The position numbers and the translations under genes were made by a program. From Parapusillimonas granuli (GTDB lineage: Bacteria > Pseudomonadota > Gammaproteobacteria > Burkholderiales > Burkholderiaceae_B), in assembly GCF_013416525.1 (NCBI RefSeq), contig NZ_JACCEM010000006.1:248001-312000 (forward strand): 64,000 nucleotides of DNA, in the 5' to 3' direction. Below, piece by piece: positions 38,417 through 47,692 of this stretch; within the stretch, counting starts at the first letter, position 1; each line of letters opens with the position of its first letter. The notes beneath the pieces are model-generated. The model saw only the letters and a program-made list of their open reading frames with translations. It was not told the DNA's origin and made no database searches.

Positions 38417-39408
38417 AGCTAGCACGATACATATTGCCCGTCGTGGCGGCGTTCGCCATCGCCGGCCAGGCGGTGGCCGCGGAAAAATTCAAGGTGGGCT
38501 ATTTGCGCGTCATGGACGATGCGCAAGCCATCGCGGCCTACGAAGGCGGCTATTACAAGAAGCACGGGCTCGACGTCGAGCTGGTGGAATTCAAGTCGGG
38601 CACCGACCTGATCAAGGCCATCGTGGGCGGGCAGCTGGATACCGGCGTGCTGGGCTTCACCAACGCCGCGTCCTGGTCGTCCAAAGGGGCCGACCTGAAG
38701 GTGGTCGGCGGCGCGCAGCACGGCTTCCATGCCATCGTCGTGCGCGATGACGCCGGCATCAAAGACGTGGCCGGCCTCAAGGGCCGCACGCTGGCGTCCC
38801 AGAAGGAAGGCAGCACGGCCGACACCGTCCTGCGCGGCGTGGTGCTCAAGGACGCGGGCCTGAAGGCCGACGACCTGACCATCATGGGCGTGAGCCCGCA
38901 GGTGGCGGTGCAGTCCCTGGTGGGCAAGCGCGTGGAAGCGGCCTTCCTGTTCGAGCCGCAGGCGCGCATTGCGCAACTGGTCGCGCCCGTCACGCAAATC
39001 TACGAGATCGGTGAAGTCTGGCCTTTCCCCTGCATGGTGGTGATCACGTCCGGCGATACGCTCAAGAAGCGCAAGGAAGACGTCTGGAAGTCGCTGGACG
39101 CCCAGCGCGACGCCATCGATCTGCTGCAGAACAAGCCCGAAGAGGCGGCCAAGCTGATCGCCAGCTACTTCATTTCCGAGCCCACGCTCAAAACGCTGAA
39201 GCACGGCGAGGTGCCGCGCGAAGACGTCATCCGCGACGCCATCAAGAGCCAGACCTTCAGCCCCATCCTGACGGACAAGGAACAGGCCCGCATGCAGGAG
39301 ATCGCCGACATCATGCAAGGGCAGGGCGCGCTCAAGACGCGCGACGGCAAGCCCTTCGACGTCGGCACCATCATCGACCTGGAATGGCAGAAAGCCCGCA
39401 AGCTGTGA
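38413..39408 (+). CDS. ABC transporter periplasmic binding protein (NMT1/SsuA-like)
   Basis: A 331-residue binding protein with signal peptide MKLARYILPVVAAFAIAGQAVAA. The mature domain shows the family pattern: KVGYLRVMDDAQAIAAYEGGYYKKHGLDVELVEF, then LIKAIVGGQLDTGVLGFTNA, then GLKGRTLASQKEGSTADTVLR. Ligands in this family are sulfonates, nitrate, taurine, thiamine precursors or aromatic acids. The ligand cannot be told here. Confidence 0.93.
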   Translation: MKLARYILPVVAAFAIAGQAVAAEKFKVGYLRVMDDAQAIAAYEGGYYKKHGLDVELVEFKSGTDLIKAIVGGQLDTGVLGFTNAASWSSKGADLKVVGGAQHGFHAIVVRDDAGIKDVAGLKGRTLASQKEGSTADTVLRGVVLKDAGLKADDLTIMGVSPQVAVQSLVGKRVEAAFLFEPQARIAQLVAPVTQIYEIGEVWPFPCMVVITSGDTLKKRKEDVWKSLDAQRDAIDLLQNKPEEAAKLIASYFISEPTLKTLKHGEVPREDVIRDAIKSQTFSPILTDKEQARMQEIADIMQGQGALKTRDGKPFDVGTIIDLEWQKARKL

Positions 39409-39485
39409 ACCCATAGGGCTGGCGCGGCTCCCGCGGCGCAAGCCGCGAGGCCGCCCCGGCCGCGACTAGGTCTTCAACCCCCAGA

Positions 39486-39516
39486 GATGGCCGGCCTGTG
39501 CACCGGCCGTCTTTCA
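39486..39516 (+). terminator. Mid-operon hairpin before the permease
   Basis: GATGGCCGG (39486-39494) pairs with CCGGCCGTC (39503-39511) around an eight-base loop, followed by TTTC. It lies between the binding protein and permease genes. It would lower permease expression relative to the upstream genes or act as an mRNA stabiliser. Confidence 0.6.
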
Positions 39517-39529
39517 TTTCAAGGCATAC

Positions 39530-40303
39530 ATGAGCACCCAAAAACGCATCTCCGGTTATCAAAAAAAGCTTGCTATGGTGATAGCGGTGCTTGCCATCCT
39601 GCTGCTGTGGCAGTCGGCCGCATGGACGCTGCCCGACTTCCTCATGCCCGGGGTCCCGGCCGTCATCGTCAGGCTCTGGGAAGACATCCGGGCCAGCGAG
39701 TTCCAGGCGGCGCTGTCGGGCAGCCTGCTGCGGCTGGGGCTGGGCTACGGCTTCGCCCTGCTGTTCGGCGTCGGCTTCGGCCTGATCGGGGGCATTCTGT
39801 TCTTCTTCCGCGAGGTCCTGAAGTCCGCCATCATCATCCTGCAGTCGATACCCTCCATCGCCTGGGTGCCGCTGTTCCTGATCATGATGGGCTTCGGCAA
39901 CATGCCGATGATCGTCGTGATCGCGCTGTCCGCCTTTTTCCCGGCCGCGCTGTCCGTCATGAACGCGACCGAAAGCGTGCTGCAGGTGCACGTCTCGGCG
40001 GCGCGCGTCATGGGCGCGAGCCGCTGGGACATGCTCCGGCGCGTCTACCTGCCGGCGGTGATGCCGGAGCTGATCACCGGCGCCCAGCTGGCTTTCGGCA
40101 ATGCCTGGCGCGCGCTGATTTCCGCCGAGATGCTGATCGGCTTCGGGAAAGGCCTGGGCAGGTCGCTGGCCTATGCGGGCGAGACCGCCGACATGGTCGG
40201 CGTGATGGCCAACATCCTGACCATCGCCGTGCTGGCCACCTTGATCGACCAGGTCATCCTGGAAAACCTCAAGCGGCGCGTGCTCCGTTATCAATACGTA
40301 TAG
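39530..40303 (+). CDS. ABC transporter permease (NrtB/SsuC-like)
   Basis: A 257-residue inner-membrane permease with about six helices. The EAA loop that contacts the ATPase is at VSAARVMGASRWDMLRRVYLPAVMPELITGAQLAFGNAWRALI. It completes the uptake system with the ATPase and SsuA-like protein. The order ATPase-binding protein-permease is less common than binding protein-permease-ATPase. Confidence 0.94.
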   Translation: MSTQKRISGYQKKLAMVIAVLAILLLWQSAAWTLPDFLMPGVPAVIVRLWEDIRASEFQAALSGSLLRLGLGYGFALLFGVGFGLIGGILFFFREVLKSAIIILQSIPSIAWVPLFLIMMGFGNMPMIVVIALSAFFPAALSVMNATESVLQVHVSAARVMGASRWDMLRRVYLPAVMPELITGAQLAFGNAWRALISAEMLIGFGKGLGRSLAYAGETADMVGVMANILTIAVLATLIDQVILENLKRRVLRYQYV

Positions 40304-40313
40304 GTCGTCCATC

Positions 40314-41144
40314 ATGAACAAAGCCGCTACCTCATTCCGGTCCCCGCCGCGGTCGGCGCGCTGGCGGGTGCCGGCGGCGGCAGCCGTGCTGGCCTTTGCC
40401 GCCGCAAGCGCCGGAGCGGCCGGCGGCGCGCAGCCCGTCTCCGACCGGGTGACGGTGGGCCTGCATTACGTGGCCCCGCCCTTCGTCGGCGGCTCGAAAG
40501 TCCGCACTCCCGAAGCGCTCGACGCCGACCTGGCCGCGGCGCTGGCGGAGCGCCTGCACAAGCCCCTGCGCGCCGTGGCGCTGGACGAATCCCGGGACGC
40601 CGTCCCCAGGCTCGACGGCCGGGACGCCGTGCTGGCCGCGCTCGACGAGGCGCAGCTGCCCGACGGCGTCGTCGCCGTGCCGTCGGGATACGTGGCGCGG
40701 CCCATGGCCATCATGCGCAGCGATACCGACATCAAGACCTGGGAACAGCTGAAAGGCCGGACGGTGTGCCTGTCCGAGGGCGGCTTGTACGTGGGAAGCA
40801 TGGCGGCCCGCTTCGGCGCCCTGGAAAAGCCTCAGCGCGCGCCGGCGGATTCCCTGTTGGCCCTGCGCATCGGCGAATGCGATGCGGCGGTCCATGACGA
40901 CGTCATGCTGAAAGAATTGCTGAAGCTGCCCGAATGGAAGAAGTTCTCCGCCAGCCTGCCGCCCGGCCCCGCTCGTCCGCTGACCTTCGTCCTGCCCGGC
41001 GAGAACGCCGCGGCCATCGTCGCGGCAAGAAAGCTGGCGAGCGAATGGAAGGCAAGTCGGCGGCTGGCCGAGCTGAACCGGCGGCGCGTGCAGGACATCG
41101 CGTTCGAAGTCTATCTGGACCAGGTCGTGGAAGACTGCCATTGA
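40314..41144 (+). CDS. Second periplasmic binding protein (family-3 / transporter-accessory type)
   Basis: A 276-residue exported protein with an unusually long signal region (MNKAATSFRSPPRSARWRVPAAAAVLAFAAASAGA). The mature domain resembles family-3 solute-binding proteins: VTVGLHYVAPPFVGG, LDADLAAALAERL, DTDIKTWEQLKGRTVCLSEGG, LLALRIGECDAAVHDDVML. It ends with a unique cysteine in VEDCH. It follows the permease by ten bases, so this cluster encodes two unlike binding proteins. It may widen or modulate substrate range; that is inference. Confidence 0.8.
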   Translation: MNKAATSFRSPPRSARWRVPAAAAVLAFAAASAGAAGGAQPVSDRVTVGLHYVAPPFVGGSKVRTPEALDADLAAALAERLHKPLRAVALDESRDAVPRLDGRDAVLAALDEAQLPDGVVAVPSGYVARPMAIMRSDTDIKTWEQLKGRTVCLSEGGLYVGSMAARFGALEKPQRAPADSLLALRIGECDAAVHDDVMLKELLKLPEWKKFSASLPPGPARPLTFVLPGENAAAIVAARKLASEWKASRRLAELNRRRVQDIAFEVYLDQVVEDCH

Positions 41145-41215
41145 GCGGGCCCCAGGCCGGACGCCTCCCGGGGTATAGTGTCCCGTTCATCCTGACGTCC
41201 TGAAAGGAAGGCGAC

Positions 41216-41908
41216 ATGAAGACGATAGGCTTATTGGGCGGCATGAGCTGGGAAAGTACCGTGGACTACTATCGCGGTATCAACACGGGCATCAAGCAGG
41301 CGCTGGGCGGGCTGCACTCCGCGCGCATCGTGCTGTACAGCGTGGATTTCCAGCCCATCGAGCGCCTGCAGCATGCGGGCGACTGGCCGGCCGCCGGCCG
41401 GGTGCTGGCGGACGCCGCCAGGCGCGTCGAGGCGGCGGGCGCGGATGGCCTGCTGCTGTGCACGAACACCATGCACAAAGTCGCGGACGAGATCGAACGC
41501 GCGGTCTCGATTCCGTTCCTGCACATCGCCGACCCGACCGCCGCGGCGCTCGTCCGGGACGGGGTCGAAAGAGTGGGGCTGCTGGGAACGGCTTTTACGA
41601 TGGAGCAGGATTTCTACAAGGGCCGCCTGCGTGATCGGCACGGCCTGGAAGTGATGGTGCCCGGGGACGAAGGCCGGAAGGCGGTGCACGAGATCATTTA
41701 CCAGGAGTTGTGCCAGGGGAGCATTCGGGCGGAGTCCAGGCAGCGCTATCTCGAGATCATCGACGAGCTGGCGCGCCGGGGCGCGCAGGCGGTCATACTG
41801 GGCTGCACTGAAATCGGCCTGCTGGTGAAGCAGGGGGACACCGCGGTGCCTTTGTATGACACGACTCAGCTGCATGTGGGGCGCGCGGTGGACTTCGCGT
41901 TGGGGTGA
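41216..41908 (+). CDS. Aspartate/glutamate racemase family protein (YgeA-like)
   Basis: A 230-residue racemase with MKTIGLLGGMSWESTVDYYRGIN at the start. The catalytic pair matches YgeA, with Thr83 (LLCTNTMHK) and Cys197 (LGCTEIGLL). YgeA-type enzymes racemise several amino acids, such as homoserine, with broad specificity. A strong AAAGGAAGG ribosome site precedes the ATG. It is convergent with the LysR gene. Confidence 0.92.
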   Translation: MKTIGLLGGMSWESTVDYYRGINTGIKQALGGLHSARIVLYSVDFQPIERLQHAGDWPAAGRVLADAARRVEAAGADGLLLCTNTMHKVADEIERAVSIPFLHIADPTAAALVRDGVERVGLLGTAFTMEQDFYKGRLRDRHGLEVMVPGDEGRKAVHEIIYQELCQGSIRAESRQRYLEIIDELARRGAQAVILGCTEIGLLVKQGDTAVPLYDTTQLHVGRAVDFALG

Positions 41909-41919
41909 CGCGCAGAGGT

Positions 41920-42864
41920 CTATGCCCTTGACGTGATTTGCGTGGCGGCTGCTGCGTTCTCGCCTCCCCGCCAGCCCCCCTTCGCGACTTCCTCGATCAA
42001 CTCCAGCATCGCCTGAGCCGCCAGCGACAGCGACTGATCCTTCCTCTTCACCAATAGAATCGGCCGCTTGTGACTGGACTTCAAAGGAATGGCCACGAGG
42101 TCCAGTTGCCGGAACTGATACAAGGTGAGCTCCGGCACCAGGCATACCCCCAGTCCCTCCTTCACCAGGCCGGCGGCCGTCGCCAGGTGCTCCACATCGA
42201 AGCCCGAATCCCGCGCCGCCGCGTTGCCCAGCAGCACGTCCACGTGCTGGCGCACGCTGGACGACTTGGCCAGGTGCACGAGCTCCTCGCCGGCGAGTTC
42301 GGCGGGCCTCACCGTTTTCTTGCGCGCCAAAGGGTGGTCGCGCCGGCACACCACGTAGAAAGGGTCGCTGAGCAGCGTGCGCGCATCGAATTCGGCCGCC
42401 TTGGGGCCCGCCGCGGTCAGGGCCAGGTCCGCGCTGCCGGCGCGCAGCAAAGACAGGCAAGGGTCTGACAGCGCATCGTGCAGGCTCACCGCCACGCCCG
42501 GGTAGCGCCGCCGGTACTCGGCGATGACCCTGGGCAGCACCGTGGCGGCCAGCGAGGGCAGGGCGGCGATCGATACCCGGCCGCGGCGGCGCGCGACGTA
42601 GTCCGCCATGTTCTCGAAGGCCGATTCGATTTCGGCGATGAGCGAGCGGGCCGCTTCGGCGAACAGCTCGCCTTCCGGGGTCAGCGCCACTTTCCGGGTG
42701 TCGCGCTCGAACAGCCGCGTGCCCACCTGGGCTTCCAGCTTCTGGATCATGACGCTGAGCGCCGATTGCGAAGTATTGCAACGTTCGGCCGCACGGGTGA
42801 AGTGCTTCAGCTCCGCCAGCGCGACGAAGGCATACAGCAGCCGGGACGAAATATTGGCGGGCAT
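41920..42864 (-). CDS. LysR-family regulator, probably of the AtuA-type operon
   Basis: A 314-residue LysR protein. The N-terminal helix-turn-helix reads LLYAFVALAELKHFTRAAERCNTSQSALSVMIQKLEAQVGTRLFERDTRKVALTPEG. The C-terminal effector domain follows with the usual SLLRAGSADLAL and GLGVCLVPEL marks. The ATG at 42864 was preferred; an upstream TTG at 42888 would add eight residues. It diverges from the AtuA-type gene across a 128-base AT-rich gap, the normal position for its target promoter. Confidence 0.9.
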   Translation of the reverse strand: MPANISSRLLYAFVALAELKHFTRAAERCNTSQSALSVMIQKLEAQVGTRLFERDTRKVALTPEGELFAEAARSLIAEIESAFENMADYVARRRGRVSIAALPSLAATVLPRVIAEYRRRYPGVAVSLHDALSDPCLSLLRAGSADLALTAAGPKAAEFDARTLLSDPFYVVCRRDHPLARKKTVRPAELAGEELVHLAKSSSVRQHVDVLLGNAAARDSGFDVEHLATAAGLVKEGLGVCLVPELTLYQFRQLDLVAIPLKSSHKRPILLVKRKDQSLSLAAQAMLELIEEVAKGGWRGGENAAAATQITSRA

Positions 42865-42992
42865 GGATTGATACCTGAAAACGATCAATCAATCGGAGAT
42901 TTTCATTTTACTTAATTTATTTCCAGGACCACAATCGATGGCGGATTCCCTTCAACTCGCCGGCCATCGCCGCGAAAACATCAGGGGCATGA

Positions 42993-44330
42993 ATGAAGTG
43001 CATAAGAATCGGCTCGGGCGCCGGCTATTCGGGTGATCGCATCGAACCCGCGGTCGAGCTCGCGGAGCGCGGCGGCCTGGACTACATGATTTTCGAATGC
43101 CTGGCCGAGCGCACGATCGCTCTGGCGCAGCGGGCCAAGTCCGCCGACCCCGCCGCGGGCTTCGACCCCCTGCTCGAAGACCGCATGCGCGCGGTGCTGC
43201 CCGCATGCCGCCGCGGCGGGATCCGGATCCTGACCAATATGGGCGCGGCCAACCCTCTGGCCGCCGCCGAAAAAGTGCGGGACATCGCCCGGTCGCTGAA
43301 CCTGACGGGGCTGAAAGTGGCCGCGGTGCTCGGCGACGATGTCCTGGACCGCATTCGGGCCGGCGCGTACACGGACGACACCGGCCGGCCCATCAGCCGC
43401 TTTGGCGAGCGCCTGCTGTCCGCCAACGCCTATATCGGCGCCGCGCCGCTGGTCGATGCGCTGGCCCAGGGGGCCGACGTCGTCATCACCGGCCGCGCCG
43501 CCGATCCGGCGCTGGTCCTGGCGCCCGTCATCCACGAATTCGGCTGGGCCATGGACGACTGGCACCGCCTGGGCCGGGGAACCCTGGTCGGCCACCTGCT
43601 GGAATGCGGCGGGCAGATCACGGGCGGCTATTTCGCCGATCCGGGGTACAAAGACGTGCCCGGCCTGGCGCGGCTGGGTTTTCCCATCGGGGAAGTCCAC
43701 GAGGACGGATCCGCCGTCATCACGAAAGTGACGGGCAGCGGCGGCCGGGTGACGCCGGCCACCTGCAAAGAGCAGATACTCTACGAAATCCATGATCCCC
43801 GTTCCTACATCACGCCCGACGTGGTCGCGGATTTTTCGGGCGTCCGCGTCGAAGCGCTGGGCCCGGACCGGGTGCGCATCGACGGCGCCGGCGGCCGGCC
43901 CGCGCCGGCGTCGCTGAAGGTGTCGGTGGGCTATCTGGACAGCTACCTCGGGGAAGGCCAGATCTCCTATGCCGGGCCCGGCGCGCTGGCGCGGGCCCGG
44001 CTGGCCCTGGACATCGTGGCCGAGCGCCTGAGGATGACGGGCGTGCAAGCCCGCGATCTGCGCTACGACCTGATCGGCGTGAACGCCCTGCATGGGGACG
44101 GCTTGTCCGCCGGCGCGCCGGAACCCTACGAGGTCCGGGCCCGCGTGGCGGGCCGGGCGGACAGCCTGAAAGAGGCCATGCGCATCGCGAACGAGGTGGA
44201 AAGCCTGTACACCTGCGGCCCGGCGGGCGGCGGCGGCGCGACCAAATCGGCCAGGGACATCGTGGCGGTGGTTTCCACTTTCCTGCCGCGCGATGAAGTG
44301 AAGACTTCCGTGCATTTCAGGGTGAGCTGA
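42993..44330 (+). CDS. AtuA-family (DUF1446) acyclic terpene utilisation-type protein
   Basis: A 445-residue DUF1446 protein, starting MKCIRIGSGAGYSGDRIEPAVELAERGGLDYMIFECLAERT. Motifs include TNMGAANPLAA, VITGRAADPAL, GHLLECGGQITGGYFADPG and CGPAGGGGATKSARD. The family is named for Pseudomonas acyclic terpene (citronellol/geraniol) use, but its biochemical activity is unproven. In longer homologues the small protein encoded next is fused to the C-terminus; here the two are separate genes one base apart. The downstream Bug receptor suggests a cassette for an organic acid. Confidence 0.88.
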   Translation: MKCIRIGSGAGYSGDRIEPAVELAERGGLDYMIFECLAERTIALAQRAKSADPAAGFDPLLEDRMRAVLPACRRGGIRILTNMGAANPLAAAEKVRDIARSLNLTGLKVAAVLGDDVLDRIRAGAYTDDTGRPISRFGERLLSANAYIGAAPLVDALAQGADVVITGRAADPALVLAPVIHEFGWAMDDWHRLGRGTLVGHLLECGGQITGGYFADPGYKDVPGLARLGFPIGEVHEDGSAVITKVTGSGGRVTPATCKEQILYEIHDPRSYITPDVVADFSGVRVEALGPDRVRIDGAGGRPAPASLKVSVGYLDSYLGEGQISYAGPGALARARLALDIVAERLRMTGVQARDLRYDLIGVNALHGDGLSAGAPEPYEVRARVAGRADSLKEAMRIANEVESLYTCGPAGGGGATKSARDIVAVVSTFLPRDEVKTSVHFRVS

Positions 44331-44331
44331 C

Positions 44332-44649
44332 ATGCTATTGAGAGACATCGCCCATGCGCGGGCCGGCGACAAAGGCAATATTTCCAGCATTGCCGTCATC
44401 GTCTACGACCGGAAAGACTATGCCCTGATCGAGCGGCACCTGATGCCCGAGCGCGTGAAGGCCCATTTCGCCGGCCTCGTGCACGGCACGGTGGAACGCT
44501 ACGCCGTGCCCGGCCTGGGGGCGTTGAATTTCGTGATGCGCGATGCCCTGGCGGGCGGCGTGACACGATCGCTGGCGCTCGACGCGCACGGCAAATCGCT
44601 TAGCTCGGCCATCCTGAGCATGGAGATTCCCGAGACCCCGGCCGGCTGA
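44332..44649 (+). CDS. AtuA-associated small protein (split C-terminal domain)
   Basis: A 105-residue protein, MLLRDIAHARAGDKGNISSIAVIVYD..., which matches the C-terminal domain of longer AtuA-type proteins (R-GDKG-N-S motif and the late ALNFVMRDALAGGVTRSLALDAHGKSLS). It follows the DUF1446 gene directly and presumably forms a complex with it. Confidence 0.87.
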   Translation: MLLRDIAHARAGDKGNISSIAVIVYDRKDYALIERHLMPERVKAHFAGLVHGTVERYAVPGLGALNFVMRDALAGGVTRSLALDAHGKSLSSAILSMEIPETPAG

Positions 44650-44691
44650 AGAAGACCGGCGCCCATGACCATTACCAAAAGGAGACATGTC

Positions 44692-45657
44692 ATGCGTTCA
44701 ATGAAACTACCCTATCTCGCCGCGTTATGCCTGGCGCTGGCGGCGGCGCCGGCCGCGGCCGAGTTCCCGGACAAGCCGATCCGCCTGGTGGTGCCGTTCG
44801 CGGCGGGCACGGCCACCGACCAGCTGGCGCGCGCGCTGGGCCAGGCCATCACCGAGGAATCCAAGCACCAGGTCGTGGTCGACAACCGGCCGGGCGGCAA
44901 CGGCTTCATCGGCGCCAACGAGGCCGCGCGCGCCGCGCCCGACGGCTATACGGTCTTCATCACCACCAACACCACGCACGCGGCGGCCGAGCATCTGTTC
45001 AAGTCGCTGCCCTACGATCCCGTGAAGGACTTCACGCCGATCACGGCGCTGGGCAAAGGTGGGCAGATCATGGTGGTGAACAGCGAGTCGCCGGTAAAGA
45101 GCGTGAAGGATTTCATCGCGCTGGCAAAGAAGGAGCCCGGCACCCTGACCTTCGGCAGCGGCAGTTCTTCCAGCCGGGTGGCGGGCGAACTGTTCCAGCA
45201 GCTGGCCGATGTGAAAATCCTGCACGTGCCGTACAAAAGCAATACTTTCGCGGTCACGGATCTGCTGGGCGGGCAGATCGACATGATGATCACCGATACG
45301 TCGACGGGGCTGCCGCACATCAAGAGCGGGAAGCTGCGCGCGCTGGGCTATTCGGCCAAGACCCGCTCGTCGCTGGCGCCCGATGTGCCCACCATCGAGG
45401 AGGCCGGCGTGCCGGGCTATGACATCGGCTACTGGTTCGCGGCCTATGCGCCCGCCAAGACGCCGGAGCCGGTCATCGCGAAGCTGCACGAGCTGCTGAC
45501 CCGCGCGGCGCAGAGCCCAGGCGCCAAGTCGGCCTTCTATGGGCGCAGCGGCGTCGACGTATACGTGACGACGCCGGACGAACTCGCGAAGTTCCAGGCG
45601 GACGAAACCAGGAAATGGGGCGAGATCATCACCAAGGCCGGCATCGAGAAGGGTTGA
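44692..45657 (+). CDS. Bug-family extracytoplasmic receptor of the AtuA-type cassette
   Basis: A 321-residue receptor with signal peptide ending APAAAE and mature start FPDKPIRLVVPFAAGTATDQLARALG. The ligand loop is HVPYKSNTFAVTDLLGGQIDMM and the C-terminal marks are APDVPTIEEAGVPGYD and AYAPAKTPEPVIAKL. AAGGAG at about 44680 supports the ATG at 44692. It lies 42 bases after the AtuA-associated gene in the same direction. Confidence 0.93.
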   Translation: MRSMKLPYLAALCLALAAAPAAAEFPDKPIRLVVPFAAGTATDQLARALGQAITEESKHQVVVDNRPGGNGFIGANEAARAAPDGYTVFITTNTTHAAAEHLFKSLPYDPVKDFTPITALGKGGQIMVVNSESPVKSVKDFIALAKKEPGTLTFGSGSSSSRVAGELFQQLADVKILHVPYKSNTFAVTDLLGGQIDMMITDTSTGLPHIKSGKLRALGYSAKTRSSLAPDVPTIEEAGVPGYDIGYWFAAYAPAKTPEPVIAKLHELLTRAAQSPGAKSAFYGRSGVDVYVTTPDELAKFQADETRKWGEIITKAGIEKG

Positions 45658-45679
45658 TGCGGGGGCCGGCGGCCGCGGC

Positions 45680-46639
45680 TCAGGCGCTTTTCAAGCCGCC
45701 GCCGGGCCGCTGGTGGGGTTCTTCCACCGCCGGGTCGCAGCTGCGCGTGCCCAGCGAGTCGGCCTGGGTGACGTGGCTGCCGGGCGGCACGTCGTGGATC
45801 AGCCAGACGTTGCCGCCTATGGTGCAGCCGCGGCCCAGGGTGACGCGGCCCAGTATCGTGGCGCCCGCGTAGATGACCACGTCGTCTTCGACGATGGGGT
45901 GGCGGGGCAGGCCTTTCTCGAGCTTGCCGTTCGCGTCGGTGGGAAAGCGTTTGGCGCCCAGGGTGACGGCCTGATAGATGCGGACGCCCTTGCCGATGAT
46001 GGTGGTTTCGCCGATGACCACGCCCGTGCCGTGGTCGATGAAAAAGCTTTCCCCGATTTGCGCGCCCGGGTGGATGTCGATGCCCGTCAGGGAATGGGCG
46101 ATCTCGGACGACATGCGGGCGAGCAAAGGCAGGCCCTGCTTGTAGAACTGATGCGCGATGCGGTGGTGGATCATGGCCAGCACGCCCGGATAGCAAAGCA
46201 GCACCTCGTCCACGCTGCGCGCGGCGGGGTCGCCCTGGTAGGCCGCGAGCACGTCGGAATCCAGCAGCCGGCGGATGTCGGGCAGCGAGCTTGCGAAGGC
46301 CTGCACCACCGATACGGCGCGCGCCTCGACGTCGATTTGCGCATCGGGCTCATGGCGGGCCTGGTAGCTCAGTTCCAGCATCACCTGGCCCAGCAGGGCG
46401 TGCAGGGCCGAATCGAGCGTATGGCCGATGTAGAAGTCCTCGCTTTCCTGGCGCAGGTCCAGCGGCCCCAGGCGCATGGGGAACAACACGCCTTTCAGGT
46501 CGTCGAGTATGCGGGACAGCGCCTGCGGCGAGGGGAATTCGCGCCCGCCGGGTTCCAGCGAACGCCCTTGCAGGGTGCGCCAGTCCTGCCGGATGGCATT
46601 GAGGGACTGGACGATGTGGTTGATCTCGAAAACTGCCAT
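45680..46639 (-). CDS. cysE: Serine O-acetyltransferase, long form (EpsC/CysE)
   Basis: A 319-residue acetyltransferase making O-acetylserine for cysteine synthesis. The N-terminal helical domain is long. The C-terminal left-handed beta-helix holds the hexapeptide repeats and catalytic histidines (GIDIHPGAQIGESFFIDHGTGVVIGETTIIGKGVRIYQAVTLGAK). The tail is extended (SCDPAVEEPHQRPGGGLKSA). The ATG at 46639 has GGAG upstream. It is convergent with the Bug gene, separated by 22 bases. Confidence 0.94.
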   Translation of the reverse strand: MAVFEINHIVQSLNAIRQDWRTLQGRSLEPGGREFPSPQALSRILDDLKGVLFPMRLGPLDLRQESEDFYIGHTLDSALHALLGQVMLELSYQARHEPDAQIDVEARAVSVVQAFASSLPDIRRLLDSDVLAAYQGDPAARSVDEVLLCYPGVLAMIHHRIAHQFYKQGLPLLARMSSEIAHSLTGIDIHPGAQIGESFFIDHGTGVVIGETTIIGKGVRIYQAVTLGAKRFPTDANGKLEKGLPRHPIVEDDVVIYAGATILGRVTLGRGCTIGGNVWLIHDVPPGSHVTQADSLGTRSCDPAVEEPHQRPGGGLKSA

Positions 46640-46779
46640 GTAGGGTCTCCTGCCTGAACCGTTGGGCGGCGCATCCGCGCGATTCACGGCATGAATGGTG
46701 GGGTGAAGCGCAAATGATGCTGCGGAAACAATTATGATACCAACCTATTTCAACGAAACCGCAACAGACTCACGCATCA

Positions 46780-47679
46780 ATGGATCACAAGCTCAGCCCG
46801 TCGACCGTCCTGCTTTTACTGGTTCCGCCGCTGCTCTGGGCGGGCAATGCGGTGGTGGGGCGGCTGGTCATCGAAATGATCCCGCCCATCACCCTCAATT
46901 TCCTGCGCTGGCTGATCGCCGCCGTTTTCGTGATCCCCCTCGGGTATTCGGTATTCAAGAAGGGCAGCGGCCTGTGGCGGCTGCGGCGGCGCTACGCCAT
47001 GCTCGGCCTGCTGGGCATCGGCCTGTACAACGGCCTGCAGTATCTGGCCCTGCACAGCTCCACGCCCATCAACGTCACCCTGGTGGGGGCGAGCATGCCC
47101 GTGTGGATGCTGCTGATCGGCATGCTGTTCTTTCGCAGCCGCATCGCCGGCCGGCAGTTGCTGGGCGCCATGCTGTCCCTGACGGGCGTGCTGGTGGTGC
47201 TGGGGCGCGGCGAATGGCAGCAGCTGCTGCAGCTGCGTTTCGTCGCCGGCGACATCTTCATGATCGTCGCGACCATAATCTGGGCCTTCTATAGCTGGAT
47301 GCTGGTGCAGTCGGCCGACACGCCCGAGATCCGGCGGAACTGGGCCACTTTCCTGGTCGCGCAACTGTCTTTCGGCGTGATGTGGTCGGGCCTGTTCGCC
47401 GCCGGGGAATGGGCGCTGTCGAGCGCCGCGATCGAATGGAGCCTGCCGCTGGGCGCGGCGCTGCTGTACGTGGCGGTGGGCCCGGCCATCATCGCCTTCA
47501 TGTGCTGGGGCATAGGGGTGCAGCGGGCGGGGCCGGCCACGGCCGGCTTCTTCAGCAACCTGACGCCTTTGTTCGCGGCGCTGATGTCCTCGGCCTTCCT
47601 GGGCGAAATGCCGCATCTGTACCATGCCGCGGCCTTCGCCCTGATCGTCGGCGGCATCTGGTTTTCCACCCGGCGCTAG
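46780..47679 (+). CDS. EamA/DMT-family transporter
   Basis: A 299-residue inner-membrane exporter with ten predicted helices in two EamA halves: first ALLWAGNAVVGRLVIEMIPPITLNFLRWLIA, second GDIFMIVATIIWAFYSWML...GPATAGFFSNLTPLFAALMSSAFLGE. The substrate is unknown; relatives export amino acids or metabolites. It is convergent with the HxlR gene. Confidence 0.92.
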   Translation: MDHKLSPSTVLLLLVPPLLWAGNAVVGRLVIEMIPPITLNFLRWLIAAVFVIPLGYSVFKKGSGLWRLRRRYAMLGLLGIGLYNGLQYLALHSSTPINVTLVGASMPVWMLLIGMLFFRSRIAGRQLLGAMLSLTGVLVVLGRGEWQQLLQLRFVAGDIFMIVATIIWAFYSWMLVQSADTPEIRRNWATFLVAQLSFGVMWSGLFAAGEWALSSAAIEWSLPLGAALLYVAVGPAIIAFMCWGIGVQRAGPATAGFFSNLTPLFAALMSSAFLGEMPHLYHAAAFALIVGGIWFSTRR

Positions 47680-47692
47680 GCAGCGGCCGGCC

